Below the pieces are notes generated by a model. The model saw only the letters and a program-made list of their open reading frames with translations. It was not told the origin of the DNA and searched no databases. From Microbulbifer bruguierae (GTDB taxonomy: Bacteria > Pseudomonadota > Gammaproteobacteria > Pseudomonadales > Cellvibrionaceae), in NCBI RefSeq assembly GCF_029869925.1, contig NZ_CP118605.1, positions 2,110,001-2,174,000 on the forward strand: 64,000 nucleotides of DNA, given 5' to 3'. Shown here piece after piece: positions 26,376 through 36,138 of this stretch (positions are counted from its first letter, which is position 1; the number at the start of each line of letters is the position of its first letter). The translations under genes were made by a program, and so were the position numbers.

Positions 26376-27160
26376 ACACCGGCCTCCATCCACTGGCGGG
26401 CGAACGCCGTTGCCTGGGGACGGCACACCGCCAGCAGCTCGCTGATCAGCGGGCGCTCCAGGCGCCGCTCGCGCTCGGCTTTCACGTTGATCGCAACCAC
26501 CGCCGGGCGCGTATTGTAGTAACTGCCCCAGTCTGCCAGCTCGGCCCCAAGCCGGGAGCCGTCCGCGCGACACAGAAACAACTGGTTGTCGGTCAGTTTC
26601 TGCAGCAGGTGCTGCACTTCCGGCGTAGCGGTGAAGATGGCCCAGGTGAGGTCTGCCGCCGCAAATAATTCCGCCAGCATCAGGAACAGCAGGCGGCTGC
26701 CACCGCGCGCGGTCGCCACCAGATTGCCGATTTCGACGATATCGGCGCGGTCTACCGGAACCCCCGCGCAGGCCTCCAGCAGGGATTCCAACGGCTCGTC
26801 GAAATACTGTTCCAGGAACAGCGGCTCGCGGGCCGCCTGGCGCAGCCCCAGTACCCCATCTATCTGCTGGCCATGACCGTAAGAAAGCAGCCAGGGCATA
26901 AAGTGCTGCAGCCTGGCGCCATAGACCTGCTGGAACTGCCGGGCAATATAGGTTTCTACCGTTGTGCGCGCAGCGTCCTCATCACCACTGAACTGAAATG
27001 TTAGCGGTGGGCTGGTCTCGCTGTCCTCTGCCCTGTCGCCACTAGCGGCATAAGGCTGGCGCGCCACGGGTTCACCACCCAAAACCTCTGTGCGGCCAGC
27101 GTAACCGCCGGCCAGTCCCCGGAGCTCAAATGCATACGGCGTGCGGATATCCACTGCCAT
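26372..27160 (-). CDS. Thermostable hemolysin family protein
   Basis: 262 residues of the T_hemolysin family (PF12261; named after Vibrio parahaemolyticus delta-VPH). Conserved segments: LFLEQYFDEPLES, VEIGNLVATARGGSRLLF, WAIFTATPEVQHLL and WGSYYNTRPAVVAI. The fold recalls GNAT acyltransferases and autoinducer synthases, so an acyl-transfer role is more likely than cell lysis. First gene of the ten-gene run; AGGAG lies before the ATG, and the PmrA/QseB-type box lies 50 bases upstream. Confidence 0.85.
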   Translation of the reverse strand: MAVDIRTPYAFELRGLAGGYAGRTEVLGGEPVARQPYAASGDRAEDSETSPPLTFQFSGDEDAARTTVETYIARQFQQVYGARLQHFMPWLLSYGHGQQIDGVLGLRQAAREPLFLEQYFDEPLESLLEACAGVPVDRADIVEIGNLVATARGGSRLLFLMLAELFAAADLTWAIFTATPEVQHLLQKLTDNQLFLCRADGSRLGAELADWGSYYNTRPAVVAINVKAERERRLERPLISELLAVCRPQATAFARQWMEAGV

Positions 27161-27209
27161 TTCCCTTTCTCCTGATAGAAATCGGATACAGGCAGTCTAC
27201 GGGGGCTAA

Positions 27210-27226
27210 ATTAAGGCAAACTTAAG
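27210..27226 (-). promoter_or_regulatory. PmrA/QseB-type direct repeat
   Basis: On the minus strand CTTAAG, five bases, CTTAAT, an 11-base period exactly as in PmrA/QseB boxes. It lies 50 bases before the first gene of the operon. A possible -10 (TAGACT, 27195-27200) lies nine bases downstream, so the box would replace the -35. Confidence 0.6.
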
Positions 27227-27512
27227 ACTTCCAACCTGGCGCAAGATGTCACGGGTGAATTACGGCGCGGCAATGCACCACGCAAACGGGTGTCATTTGT
27301 CTGCAAACGAAAAATCCATACTTTTCAGGCTTTTACTTCATCAATTCCCCATATCAGCCAGGGCAAAATTCCTTGCGTACCTACCAAATATCGCAGACCA
27401 TCGTCTGGTTACGTCCGGGACATGACCGTTCTGGCGATCAGCAATATAAAAAAGAAATCTAAAAACAGGCGCCACGCAAAATAACTCTACATCAGCCCAG
27501 GGAAAGCTACTG

Positions 27513-30500
27513 ATGGGGAAATTACCAAGCGGTACCTTCAGATTTAAACTCGGATATACATTTTGCATTTCCGCACTAGTCTCGACGCTCCTCACTGCCT
27601 GTGGAGGCGGTAGCTCCGGAGGTGGCAACAGCACAGGGAGCAGTTCCGGTGGCAGCAGCTCTGGAGGCAGCAGTTCCGGAGGTAATAGCGCCCCCAGTAT
27701 CAGCAGCCTCGTCCTTGATCCGGTCGACGCCTATGCAAACACCCACCTGACCGCACAGCTTTCCGCCAGCGATCCCGATGGGGACACGTTAATAGAAAGC
27801 TACGCCTGGTATCTCAACGGCGAACTACTGGAAGACGAACATAGCCGGCATTTGAATAGCCAGTATTTCTCGTACAGCGATCAACTCCGGGTAAAGGCAA
27901 CGGTTACCGACCCGGGCGGTTTATCCGCCGAGCGTGAAGCGACCACGGTAATCAAGAACTCCCCGCCCACGATCAGCATCGCCTCCCTTTCACCAAATCC
28001 CGCCTACACCAACACGCCATTGAGTCTGGTATTGTCCGCCATCGACCCCGATCAACAGGAACTGACCACAACCTATCACTGGTCCGTTAACGATGTGGCT
28101 GTTGATGGCTTTGACGGCGCAACCCTGCCCGCCGAGTACTTCGTTAAAGGAGACAACGTCAGTGTTCAGGTTGAAGTCAGCGATGGGCAGCTATCGGCAA
28201 GTGAAACCCTTGCACTGACCATCAGCGATGCCCCGCCGTCCTTTTATATTTCTGGCGCTCCGGACACAGCAGAATATGGGGTTCCGGTGACTTTCACCGT
28301 CGGCGCGGAAGACCCGGACGGTGAAGAAGTAGCGTTTGAATTTATTGCCGGCCCGAACGGAATGAATGTCGATGAGGACGGCATCGTCACCTGGACACCC
28401 ACCGGGCCCATGTTTGATACGCGACAGGATGTGTACTGGAAAATGTCCCTGGAGCAGTATGGTGTTTCAGAGTTCTTCACCGGCACCATCACCGTTGTCG
28501 ATGAGGACCGCCTTCCCCCGATTTCACGTAGTGGTCTTGTCTTTGAAAATACGAGCTGGCAGAGCTTCGCGGCTGGTGACTTTTCCGGAAATGGGAGCCG
28601 GGAATTGCTCGTCGCGGATAACGCCCAAAGTCTGTATACCATTGCGTTCGATGGCAGCGGATACCAGCAAAACTGGATGTATCCATTCATTCTCGAACAG
28701 GGTGGAAAAATCAGCTGCGTTACGAGCGGCGATATCGATAATGACCAGATTGATGAAATTTTTGTCGGCATCAACAATTCACAAAACTTTGGCAATGAAG
28801 ACAGCACCAGGATACTGATTCTCGACGGTAAAAGTCGCCGTGTGCGCGACACCATCGATATCCAGGCATCCCTGGTCACCGCCATTCGTATTGCCGACGT
28901 CAACAATGATGATCAAAAAGAAATTATTTCTCTGGTCAGAATCGATCTTTATGGCGACGATGAACACAGAGTGGAGGTTCGCAATTCAGCAGACTTTGGT
29001 GTGTTGTGGCGGTCTTCCGCGCTTGCGGAACAGCAAGACATTGCGGTAGGTGATATCGATGGCGATGAGATAAACGAACTGGTGTTACCGGGAGGGTATG
29101 TTTTCGGTTTCAACGGCAGCCAGTTTGCCAATGAATGGTTGTATGGGGATGGATTTGGTTACCAGGTAAAAACGACAGATATAGATGGTGATCAAATCGA
29201 TGAAATTGTGGGAAATTCCAATAGTAGCTCCAGTCCTGGCCTGATCGTTTACGACGCCGTCAACAAATCGATAAAAGGACAGATATCGGGAAAATATTCG
29301 GATTTCGCAGCTTCCGATGTGGATGGCGATAACCGCTCGGAAATACTTGCCATTCCATACAGTGCATACAAGTCGACGCTCTATTCGTTCGATACAAATA
29401 CCACATCAGGTTTTTCTATCAATTGGGAACTGAGTATCCCACGCGGAGCAAACAGGGGACTGATCGCCGAACTGGATGGCGACGGGAAGTATGAGTACGT
29501 CATGATTGATAGCGATGACTCTCTCCTGACCGTCGCGGGAGAAAACCCAGAAATAGAGGTTGAATGGCAAAACGCGCACCTCTACAAAATCGCCCGTTCC
29601 TTTCGCGGGGGAGAGCAGATGCAATTCAACGGAAAAGGAAATCGGCTGGTCTTCTTTGCCGAAGCGAGATCCAGCACGGAAACGGAAACAATGCTAGGGG
29701 TCAGAGCTATTCAGATGGATCCTCAGGGCGGGGGACTTGAATGGTCCACTCCACTGGCTAACTGGCTTTCCAGCTATTCTGATAGTGAGCTGGTCGACCT
29801 CGGAGTGGACGGAAATCCAGAACTCTATGTTCTGAGTGATCAGACCCTTTCTCTATACGACTTCTTTTCCAATTCCATTGTGTGGAGCAGATCCGAGTAT
29901 GGCCAAGGCGTCGCCAAGGGAAGGCTCGACGACGATCATGAAGATGTATTGGCGTTTCTTTCAGAACGCGGCGACATACGTGTCTATGCTTCAGGAGGTC
30001 AGACTCTCCTGTCTGAGGTTGCTGGCGAAGCCGGCAAAAACATCCTGATAGCTGATTTGGACGGCGACCGGACCGGCGAAATCATTACCACAAGTAATCA
30101 GATTATCTCTCGATACCTATTGGTCGATGGCAGCCTTACACTGGTGCAACAACAGACCATGGAGAATATTGCACCAGCACTGGCGGAGCCAGAATATGTC
30201 GGCGATCTGCAGGAGTCCTATATCAATACCCTCACCACGGGCGATCTGGAAGGTGACGGCAAGCAAGAACTGGTTTTTACCGCCACCTATTTCCCCGAAT
30301 ACACCTGGCTAGTGGTTCTCAACCACGACTTGTCGCCGCGCACTGCATACCGGTTTTATGGGGACATAGGAAATGTGCAAGTACAGAATTATGGGACTGG
30401 CCGCCGAAATTTACTGATCAGCAGCAGTACCGACCTCCTCAACTACACACATAGCCAGATTCTGGAAATCGCGCCGGACTCATTCACAGAGGTATCCAAG

Positions 30501-30617
30501 TCACCTTACCTTCCCCTTACGATAAGGCATCATGGTATGCAGTTTGTCGATACAAATAATGATGGCATTCCCGAGCTGAGCTACAGCACATACCAATCAA
30601 TGAACGTGACACGTTGA
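27513..30617 (+). CDS. Large FG-GAP/VCBS-type surface lipoprotein
   Basis: 1034 residues. Lipoprotein signal with lipobox LLTAC (C30), then a Gly/Ser linker (about 31-60) and three Ig/cadherin-like domains (about 62-330; LSASDPDGDTL, LSAIDPDQQEL, VGAEDPDGEEV). The remainder is a beta-propeller-like series of FG-GAP repeats with calcium-binding loops: GDIDNDQIDEI, ADVNNDDQKEI, GDIDGDEINEL, TDIDGDQIDEI, SDVDGDNRSEI, AELDGDGKYEY, ADLDGDRTGEI and GDLEGDGKQEL. It is probably an outer-surface calcium-dependent binding or adhesion protein. No enzyme motif was found. Lower GC than the flanking starch enzymes. Confidence 0.8.
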   Translation: MGKLPSGTFRFKLGYTFCISALVSTLLTACGGGSSGGGNSTGSSSGGSSSGGSSSGGNSAPSISSLVLDPVDAYANTHLTAQLSASDPDGDTLIESYAWYLNGELLEDEHSRHLNSQYFSYSDQLRVKATVTDPGGLSAEREATTVIKNSPPTISIASLSPNPAYTNTPLSLVLSAIDPDQQELTTTYHWSVNDVAVDGFDGATLPAEYFVKGDNVSVQVEVSDGQLSASETLALTISDAPPSFYISGAPDTAEYGVPVTFTVGAEDPDGEEVAFEFIAGPNGMNVDEDGIVTWTPTGPMFDTRQDVYWKMSLEQYGVSEFFTGTITVVDEDRLPPISRSGLVFENTSWQSFAAGDFSGNGSRELLVADNAQSLYTIAFDGSGYQQNWMYPFILEQGGKISCVTSGDIDNDQIDEIFVGINNSQNFGNEDSTRILILDGKSRRVRDTIDIQASLVTAIRIADVNNDDQKEIISLVRIDLYGDDEHRVEVRNSADFGVLWRSSALAEQQDIAVGDIDGDEINELVLPGGYVFGFNGSQFANEWLYGDGFGYQVKTTDIDGDQIDEIVGNSNSSSSPGLIVYDAVNKSIKGQISGKYSDFAASDVDGDNRSEILAIPYSAYKSTLYSFDTNTTSGFSINWELSIPRGANRGLIAELDGDGKYEYVMIDSDDSLLTVAGENPEIEVEWQNAHLYKIARSFRGGEQMQFNGKGNRLVFFAEARSSTETETMLGVRAIQMDPQGGGLEWSTPLANWLSSYSDSELVDLGVDGNPELYVLSDQTLSLYDFFSNSIVWSRSEYGQGVAKGRLDDDHEDVLAFLSERGDIRVYASGGQTLLSEVAGEAGKNILIADLDGDRTGEIITTSNQIISRYLLVDGSLTLVQQQTMENIAPALAEPEYVGDLQESYINTLTTGDLEGDGKQELVFTATYFPEYTWLVVLNHDLSPRTAYRFYGDIGNVQVQNYGTGRRNLLISSSTDLLNYTHSQILEIAPDSFTEVSKSPYLPLTIRHHGMQFVDTNNDGIPELSYSTYQSMNVTR

Positions 30618-30632
30618 CTGCGATTTCGAAAC

Positions 30633-30669
30633 AAAAAAAAGCCGGTATCAGGCCATAGCTGATACCGGC
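30633..30669 (-). terminator. Rho-independent terminator after GH13
   Basis: Eleven-base stem GCCGGTATCAG / CTGATACCGGC (30641-30651, 30659-30669) with an A-tract at 30633-30640, read as T-run on the minus strand. It ends the GH13 transcript and may also stop the convergent lipoprotein transcript. Confidence 0.85.
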
Positions 30670-30767
30670 GAATCTTTCGACGAAGAAAGAGAAGGGTCAC
30701 ATGCGGTCGATGATTACCGCAGTATTCAGATGTAAACCAACATCCAAATTCATAGAATCCATAGCGC

Positions 30768-32516
30768 TTAGCGCGCGCTCATTTGCTGGTTGGCGGGGGA
30801 TCCCAGCAGCAGAATGTCAAACTGGGTATCAAACGCCAGCATCCCGTTTTCAACTCTGGCTTCAGCACCGGAGTAGTAGTCCTTCACCAGAGCGCCTTCG
30901 GCAAAGACACCTTCCGCGGAAAGGGTTTTGCGACCCGCCGGCAGATCCAGTGCCACCATCACACGATCGTCCTCAAGTGTGCGGGAGAAAACGTACGGCG
31001 TGTCACTCAGCTTCTGGTGCACACCGGCACCCACGGCAAAGTGCGCGCGGCGGAACTGGCCCAGCTTCTGCCAGTGGCTGAGAATTTCCTGGGTCTGTGT
31101 CTGCTGCAGGCTTGCCCAGTCCATCGGCACGCGCATCGACGCATCGCCATAGGCCTGTTCATCGATCATCGGCCGTGCCACTTCGTCGCCGTAGTAAATC
31201 TGTGCGGCGCCGGGGGCGAGCATGAGTTTCAGTGCGGCACTTTTGACCTGCTTGCGCTCGCGGTCAAAAGAGTGGTGATCGTCGTGGGAACCCAGGTAGT
31301 TCAGTACGGAAACGCCCTGCAGTTCACCCTCATGCAGGGTGCCGGAGTACTGACTGAAAATGGTCTCCATGTCCTGAGCCGCATGGGCAGCGAAGCCCAT
31401 ATTGATCAGGCTGTCGAATCCATAATTGAAGAAATCCACCTTGCGGTCGCCGTAATCGTAGAAACGGCCCTCGCTGTTGGCGAAATTGTTGATGCCATAG
31501 TGATACACCTCGCCGACCATAAAGAATTCGCGGTCGTCGAGCTTCTCACTGGCATGAGCCGCCTTCCACTCGGCGAGGGCGAGGCTGGCTTCTTTCTTCA
31601 ACACTGCCCAGATTTCCGGCTCGGTGTGTTTCACCGTATCCACGCGGAAGCCATCCACGCCGTACTCGCGCACCCAGTCGGTGAGCCATTTGACGATGTA
31701 ATATTTCGGCGCGCGCGGATAGCCGGTGCGCGCGAAGAAGGCGTCCAGTTCGGCGACTTCCTGTTCCAGGCGGCCCTCGCGCTGCCACTTTTCCGTCAGC
31801 TGCGGTGGCAGTGCTACAGGCTCCTCACTCTCGGTGAGGATATCCGGCAGGTTGTTGGTCAGGGCGCACTGCACATTCTGGGCAAAGCTGCTCCAGTCGC
31901 ACTGGGGGTTGGTACGTACCCAGTCTGACGGCCACAGGGGGTCTTCACTGGTCACCGGGCCGGTATGGTTGATGATCACGTCCATCAGAACCCGCACGCC
32001 CTTTTTGTGGGCGACATCAATCAATTCTGCCAGGTCCGCCTCGCTACCCAAGTTGGCGTCTACCGCGGTCCAGTCTTTGGGCCAGTAGCCGTGGAAGGCA
32101 TAGGTGCGTTTGTCGCCCTCATCAAAGCCGTGCACATTTTCCACCACCGGCGACATCCAGATGGCATCGACACCCAGATCGGTGAAGTAGCCCTCATCCA
32201 GCTTCTGGATAACCCCGCGCAGGTCGCCGCCATGAAATCCCCGCATATAAGCCGCATCGGCCTGGCGTCCGTAGGAGAGATCATTGCCCGGGTTACCGTT
32301 GTGGAAGCGGTCCGGGAGCATGAAATAGACCGTGGCGTTACGCCAGAATGGATCTGCGGTCGCCTCCTTGACCTGGGTCAAGGGCGCTTCGGCCAAGCTA
32401 GTAGAAGATGCGTCCGAATGCGGCACGCCCTGCTCGGCGGTGTTGTTGTCGGAGCAGGCAGCCAGGGCCAGAGCCGCTGCGGAAAGCACGCTAGTCAGGC
32501 CGGCAATTTTTTTCAT
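30768..32516 (-). CDS. GH13 alpha-amylase lipoprotein (MalS-like)
   Basis: 582-residue alpha-amylase-family enzyme. The signal ends in lipobox LAAC, so it is membrane anchored. Region I DVIINHTG, nucleophile D293 in GFRVDTVKH, acid E336 in MVGEVYHYG and the third aspartate in GSHDDHHS. VREYGVDGFRVDT and the EFFMVGEVYH segment resemble periplasmic MalS (GH13_19). It should cut maltodextrins to short products in or at the periplasm. ATG 32516 is chosen over an upstream frame start without a ribosome-binding site. CCTCAACCCC at 32584, one mismatch from a MalT box, lies upstream. Confidence 0.9.
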   Translation of the reverse strand: MKKIAGLTSVLSAAALALAACSDNNTAEQGVPHSDASSTSLAEAPLTQVKEATADPFWRNATVYFMLPDRFHNGNPGNDLSYGRQADAAYMRGFHGGDLRGVIQKLDEGYFTDLGVDAIWMSPVVENVHGFDEGDKRTYAFHGYWPKDWTAVDANLGSEADLAELIDVAHKKGVRVLMDVIINHTGPVTSEDPLWPSDWVRTNPQCDWSSFAQNVQCALTNNLPDILTESEEPVALPPQLTEKWQREGRLEQEVAELDAFFARTGYPRAPKYYIVKWLTDWVREYGVDGFRVDTVKHTEPEIWAVLKKEASLALAEWKAAHASEKLDDREFFMVGEVYHYGINNFANSEGRFYDYGDRKVDFFNYGFDSLINMGFAAHAAQDMETIFSQYSGTLHEGELQGVSVLNYLGSHDDHHSFDRERKQVKSAALKLMLAPGAAQIYYGDEVARPMIDEQAYGDASMRVPMDWASLQQTQTQEILSHWQKLGQFRRAHFAVGAGVHQKLSDTPYVFSRTLEDDRVMVALDLPAGRKTLSAEGVFAEGALVKDYYSGAEARVENGMLAFDTQFDILLLGSPANQQMSAR

Positions 32517-32794
32517 TATCGTCTCTCGCTCGTTATCCAACGGTCATCACTGCTGGCTAATTTACGCACCTGACGCAAAGTTTCCTCAACCCCACGCGGG
32601 GCGTAGACCCGCCCGCATCGGTGTAGAGGGAGGTGCTGCGCGAGTGAAAAAAGCGGCGTCCAGTGATAACCTTGACCACCCAGTCTTGGGGCCTCCCCCA
32701 TAGCCTCCGGGCAATAACAACAGGGGTGGCACCCGGGACAGACCAACGTTCAGAGAGAAAACCCAGGGATTCGATTCCACATTAAGGAGTGACC

Positions 32795-33634
32795 ATGCAG
32801 GAAAAACCCATCGTATTCGTCGTTGTCGACCCCAATGATGATCAGCACGTAGCCCTCGAACGCGCCCTCACCACTGCCAAAGAGCGCAATCCGCAACCCA
32901 AGCTGGCGGTTTTCGTGGCTGTCGACGGTGAAGCGGTAGACACCCGTGCGGTGAACGATCACCTGTTCCGCGACGAATTCTGGTTCCGCGACCAGATTCG
33001 CCAGCCGATCGAAGAGGCCGGCGTGGAGTTCGAGATCAACGTCTGCTGGTCCAGCGACTGGCAAGGCGCCATCATTCAGGAATCCAAACGCTATAACGCG
33101 GAAATGATCTACCTGCCGGTGCACGCCAGAAGCAGCAGCCGCTTCACCTTCGCCGAATCCAAGTGGCAGGTGCTGAAGCAGGCCAAATGTCCGGTGGTTC
33201 TGATCCGTCCCGGCGCCAAGGCCCGCCGCAAAGTGGTACTGGCCACCGTGAATTACCAGGCCCAGACCACCCAGCAGCGCCAGCTCAACCGCCAGATTAC
33301 CGAGCGCGCCAGCTATATTGCCAGCGTGTACGGCGCCGAGCTGCACCTGGTCAATGCCTTCCTCGACTCCATGCGCTACCCCGATCGCGGCGCGCTGGCC
33401 AAGCTCGCGGATAAAACCGGCGTACCCACCGACCGCATTCATGTGAAGCAGGGCTACACCAACGAAGTGGTGGCAGAAATCGCCAAAGAAGTTGATGCGG
33501 ATGTCGTAGTGATGGGCACCCTGAACCAGCACGGCGAAACCGGCTCACTGCTGCGTGGCAACACCGCCGAGCGGGTGATCGGCTCCGTGGAAACCGATGT
33601 GATGGTATGTAACGCGTTTACTGTTACCAAGTAA
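32795..33634 (+). CDS. Tandem universal stress protein (UspE-like)
   Basis: 279 residues with two Usp domains. The first (about 1-150) starts IVFVVVDPNDDQHVALERAL. The second (about 151-279) ends in VVMGTLNQHGETGSLLRGNTAERVI, which fits the G-2x-G-9x-G-(S/T) ATP-binding signature (GTLNQHGETGSLLRGNT). The first domain lacks that signature, a common UspE arrangement. Cytoplasmic stress and starvation protein. AAGGAG lies before ATG 32795, and a strong terminator follows. Confidence 0.88.
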   Translation: MQEKPIVFVVVDPNDDQHVALERALTTAKERNPQPKLAVFVAVDGEAVDTRAVNDHLFRDEFWFRDQIRQPIEEAGVEFEINVCWSSDWQGAIIQESKRYNAEMIYLPVHARSSSRFTFAESKWQVLKQAKCPVVLIRPGAKARRKVVLATVNYQAQTTQQRQLNRQITERASYIASVYGAELHLVNAFLDSMRYPDRGALAKLADKTGVPTDRIHVKQGYTNEVVAEIAKEVDADVVVMGTLNQHGETGSLLRGNTAERVIGSVETDVMVCNAFTVTK

Positions 33635-33660
33635 CGAAGACGCCGCTTTGCCGACCAATA

Positions 33661-33687
33661 AAAAACGCGGCTCAATGCCGCGTTTTT
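33661..33687. terminator. Bidirectional Rho-independent terminator
   Basis: AAAAACGCGGC / GCCGCGTTTTT with a five-base loop. It carries T-runs on both strands and sits between the Usp gene and the convergent peptidase gene. Confidence 0.9.
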
Positions 33688-33791
33688 GTGCCCGATCAAC
33701 GGGCTCCAAGAAATAAATTTCACTACTACTCAAGCTATTGCACATGTAGTTTGAATTTGCCACCTGTAGATATAACAGGAATCGACTTCAC

Positions 33792-35900
33792 TCACTTTCG
33801 CACCACGTCTGAGGCACTCGCCAGTTGCAATCGCTGTACATAGGCGTCGATGGTGTAGTCCCTACCGAGGAAATCCCGCACCAGTTCAGCGGCGGGCTTG
33901 GAGCCACCGGCGGCCAGCACCAGGTCGCGGTATTCCGCTGCCACTTTTTTGTTGCGCAGGCCTTCCTGTTCGAAGCGGCTGAACATGTCGGAGGCGATGG
34001 CCAGTGACCATTGATAGGTGTAGTAGTTGGAAGCGTAGCCGTCGAGATGTCCGAAACTCGCATACATGTGCGCATCCGGCACCGGCTCGAAGACCGCGTA
34101 CTTGCGCTCGACTTCCGCGGTGCGGGTATCCAGGTCAAATTCCGCCGGGTCGGACTGGTACAGGGCATAGGAAAGTGCCGCAAAGCCAAGTTGCCGCGCC
34201 GTGTCAGTGGAGAGTCCGAAATCCCGCGCCGCGTACATGCGTTCGAACAGCGTATCGGGCAGGGGCTCACCCTCGCTGTTGATGGCAAAGGTGCGCAGGG
34301 TTTCCGGATCCCACACCCATTCTTCCAGCATCTGCGAGGGCGCCTCGACAAAATCCCACTCGGTTTTGATACCGCTGATACCTGCCCAGCGCTGGTGCCC
34401 GGCGAACATCCCGTGGATCAGGTGCCCGAACTCGTGCAGGAAGGTCTCGACCTGGGAAAACTCCATCAAGGCCTGGGGGTCCCCCTCCCCCGGGAAGTTG
34501 CAGCCCAGCGCGAGCACCGGCGGCTGCTGGTCGCGAATGCCGGTCTGGATCGGGAAAGCCGCAGCGTGCTGGAATTTGCCTTCCCGCGGATGCATATCCA
34601 GGAAAAAGCGCCCCACCAGTTGCTCTCCCGACCACATTTCGTAGGCCTCGACACTCGGGTGCCAGACATCGGTTTGCCAGGGCTTGAACTCCACCTCAAA
34701 CAGGTCGCTCACCAGCCCCAGAATGCCGTCGCGCACCCTGCCATAGGCGAAATACTGCCTCATTTCGCGGGCATCGACCTGATAATCCTGCTGGCGGACC
34801 TTCTCCTTCAGGTAACTGACTTGCCAGCTCTTCACGCTCTGCGCATCCGGATTCTGCTGCTGCAGCTGGCTAAGCAGACGCAGGTAATCTGCGCTTACTC
34901 CTGCTCGGATCTCCCCATCGAGCCGGTGGATAAACTGCTCCACCACTTCACCGCTGCCCGCCATCTTGTCGACCGTGTTCAGGTCAACAAATTTGTCGAA
35001 GCCCAGCAGCTGGGCCTGTTCATGGCGCAAACCCAATAGCTTTGCCAGCACCGCCTTGTTCTGCGGGTATGCCCGACTTCTGAACGCCTGCATTAGCTCG
35101 AGCCGCAACTGGTCGTTATCCGCGTATTGCAGCACCGGCATTAAATCCGGGTAGCGGGTGGTGATATTGACCAGGCCATTGTCATCGGCGGGGTGCGAAT
35201 CGATAAAGTCCTCAGGCAACCCGGCCAGCTGCTCCGGTTCCGCCTGCACGGAGCGGACATCCTCGCGGATATTGCGCCCGAATTCCTGACCAGTCTGCAC
35301 AATCTCTTCGCTCAGCTGCTTCAATCGCGCGCGCGTTTCTTCATTTTTGTCGACGCCATTTAGACGCAGCGCCTGCAAGGTTTTATTCACATAGTGCCGG
35401 CTGTCGGCGGCCAGCGTTTTCTTCCCCAGGGCCTCCAGTCGTTCGTACAGTGGGCGCGACATCTGTGCATCCGTGGCGATGCGGTTAAAGCCACTGACGC
35501 ACTCTTCCGCCGTTGCGCGCAAATCCGCATCGGGATGCAGTGAAGAAAGTGTCGAACTGCGCCCGTACTCATCGCTAATCTGCATTTCGAGCCGGCTGAA
35601 GCGGTTAAGGAACCCATCTTCGGTGTAGGGCCCCTCCTCCGCTTCAAGGGCGTCCAGCGCCGCATCCAGCTCCTTTTCCTTCGCTGCGCAGTGTTCGGCC
35701 AGGTCGTCCGCTGTTGCCTGGCTGCCAAGGAAATAGGTCATTCCCTTTGTGGAAGGCTGATCTTCTGACAGCTGCGGCGCTAAGGTATCAGCAGCCGTTG
35801 CCGCGTCGGTATCCGCCTTATGCCGCTCGCATCCGGACACCACAAGCAGGCAGAGCGAAACCCCGAAAATCGACATGATTCCGCGAAACATAGACAACAT
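33792..35900 (-). CDS. M3-family metallopeptidase lipoprotein
   Basis: 702-residue thimet-type oligopeptidase (M3; oligopeptidase A / Dcp relatives). Zinc site HEFGHLIHGMF with H489, E490 and H493; the third ligand is the glutamate in WDFVEAPSQ further on. The signal MLSMFRGIMSIFGVSLCLLVVSGC carries lipobox VSGC, so unlike cytosolic OpdA it works on the periplasmic or outer side, probably cleaving short peptides. Start ATG 35900 has GGGAG eight bases before it; longer frames lack one. Normal family length. Confidence 0.9.
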   Translation of the reverse strand: MLSMFRGIMSIFGVSLCLLVVSGCERHKADTDAATAADTLAPQLSEDQPSTKGMTYFLGSQATADDLAEHCAAKEKELDAALDALEAEEGPYTEDGFLNRFSRLEMQISDEYGRSSTLSSLHPDADLRATAEECVSGFNRIATDAQMSRPLYERLEALGKKTLAADSRHYVNKTLQALRLNGVDKNEETRARLKQLSEEIVQTGQEFGRNIREDVRSVQAEPEQLAGLPEDFIDSHPADDNGLVNITTRYPDLMPVLQYADNDQLRLELMQAFRSRAYPQNKAVLAKLLGLRHEQAQLLGFDKFVDLNTVDKMAGSGEVVEQFIHRLDGEIRAGVSADYLRLLSQLQQQNPDAQSVKSWQVSYLKEKVRQQDYQVDAREMRQYFAYGRVRDGILGLVSDLFEVEFKPWQTDVWHPSVEAYEMWSGEQLVGRFFLDMHPREGKFQHAAAFPIQTGIRDQQPPVLALGCNFPGEGDPQALMEFSQVETFLHEFGHLIHGMFAGHQRWAGISGIKTEWDFVEAPSQMLEEWVWDPETLRTFAINSEGEPLPDTLFERMYAARDFGLSTDTARQLGFAALSYALYQSDPAEFDLDTRTAEVERKYAVFEPVPDAHMYASFGHLDGYASNYYTYQWSLAIASDMFSRFEQEGLRNKKVAAEYRDLVLAAGGSKPAAELVRDFLGRDYTIDAYVQRLQLASASDVVRK

Positions 35901-36014
35901 GAGCATTCTCCCGTGGTCAGATAGGTTCTTTCCCTGAATACAACGGGTCAGAGGTCGCCAGCCAGGATAAGGCGCAGACAGAAGCATCCCGGTGGCAAAT
36001 TTGTGTTGAGGAAT

Positions 36015-36036
36015 ACCAATCGCTGAAACGATTGGT
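36015..36036. repeat. Inverted repeat upstream of M3 peptidase
   Basis: ACCAATCG, six bases, CGATTGGT: perfect eight-base arms about 120 bases before the peptidase gene. Possible operator. The rest of 35901-36138 shows no gene. Confidence 0.4.
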
Positions 36037-36138
36037 GAACAGACCAGAGACTACCGGAAAGTGGCTACCCTAATGTTGAAGTTTGCGCCAATCTGGCTTT
36101 TTCACTTGCACGCTGGGGAGACATAGGCGGGGGGCCAG

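Noticed and set aside
26376..26573. N-terminal extension of the acyl-CoA ligase
   Set aside because: It lies wholly inside the T_hemolysin gene; the ATGA overlap at 26375 is the natural start.
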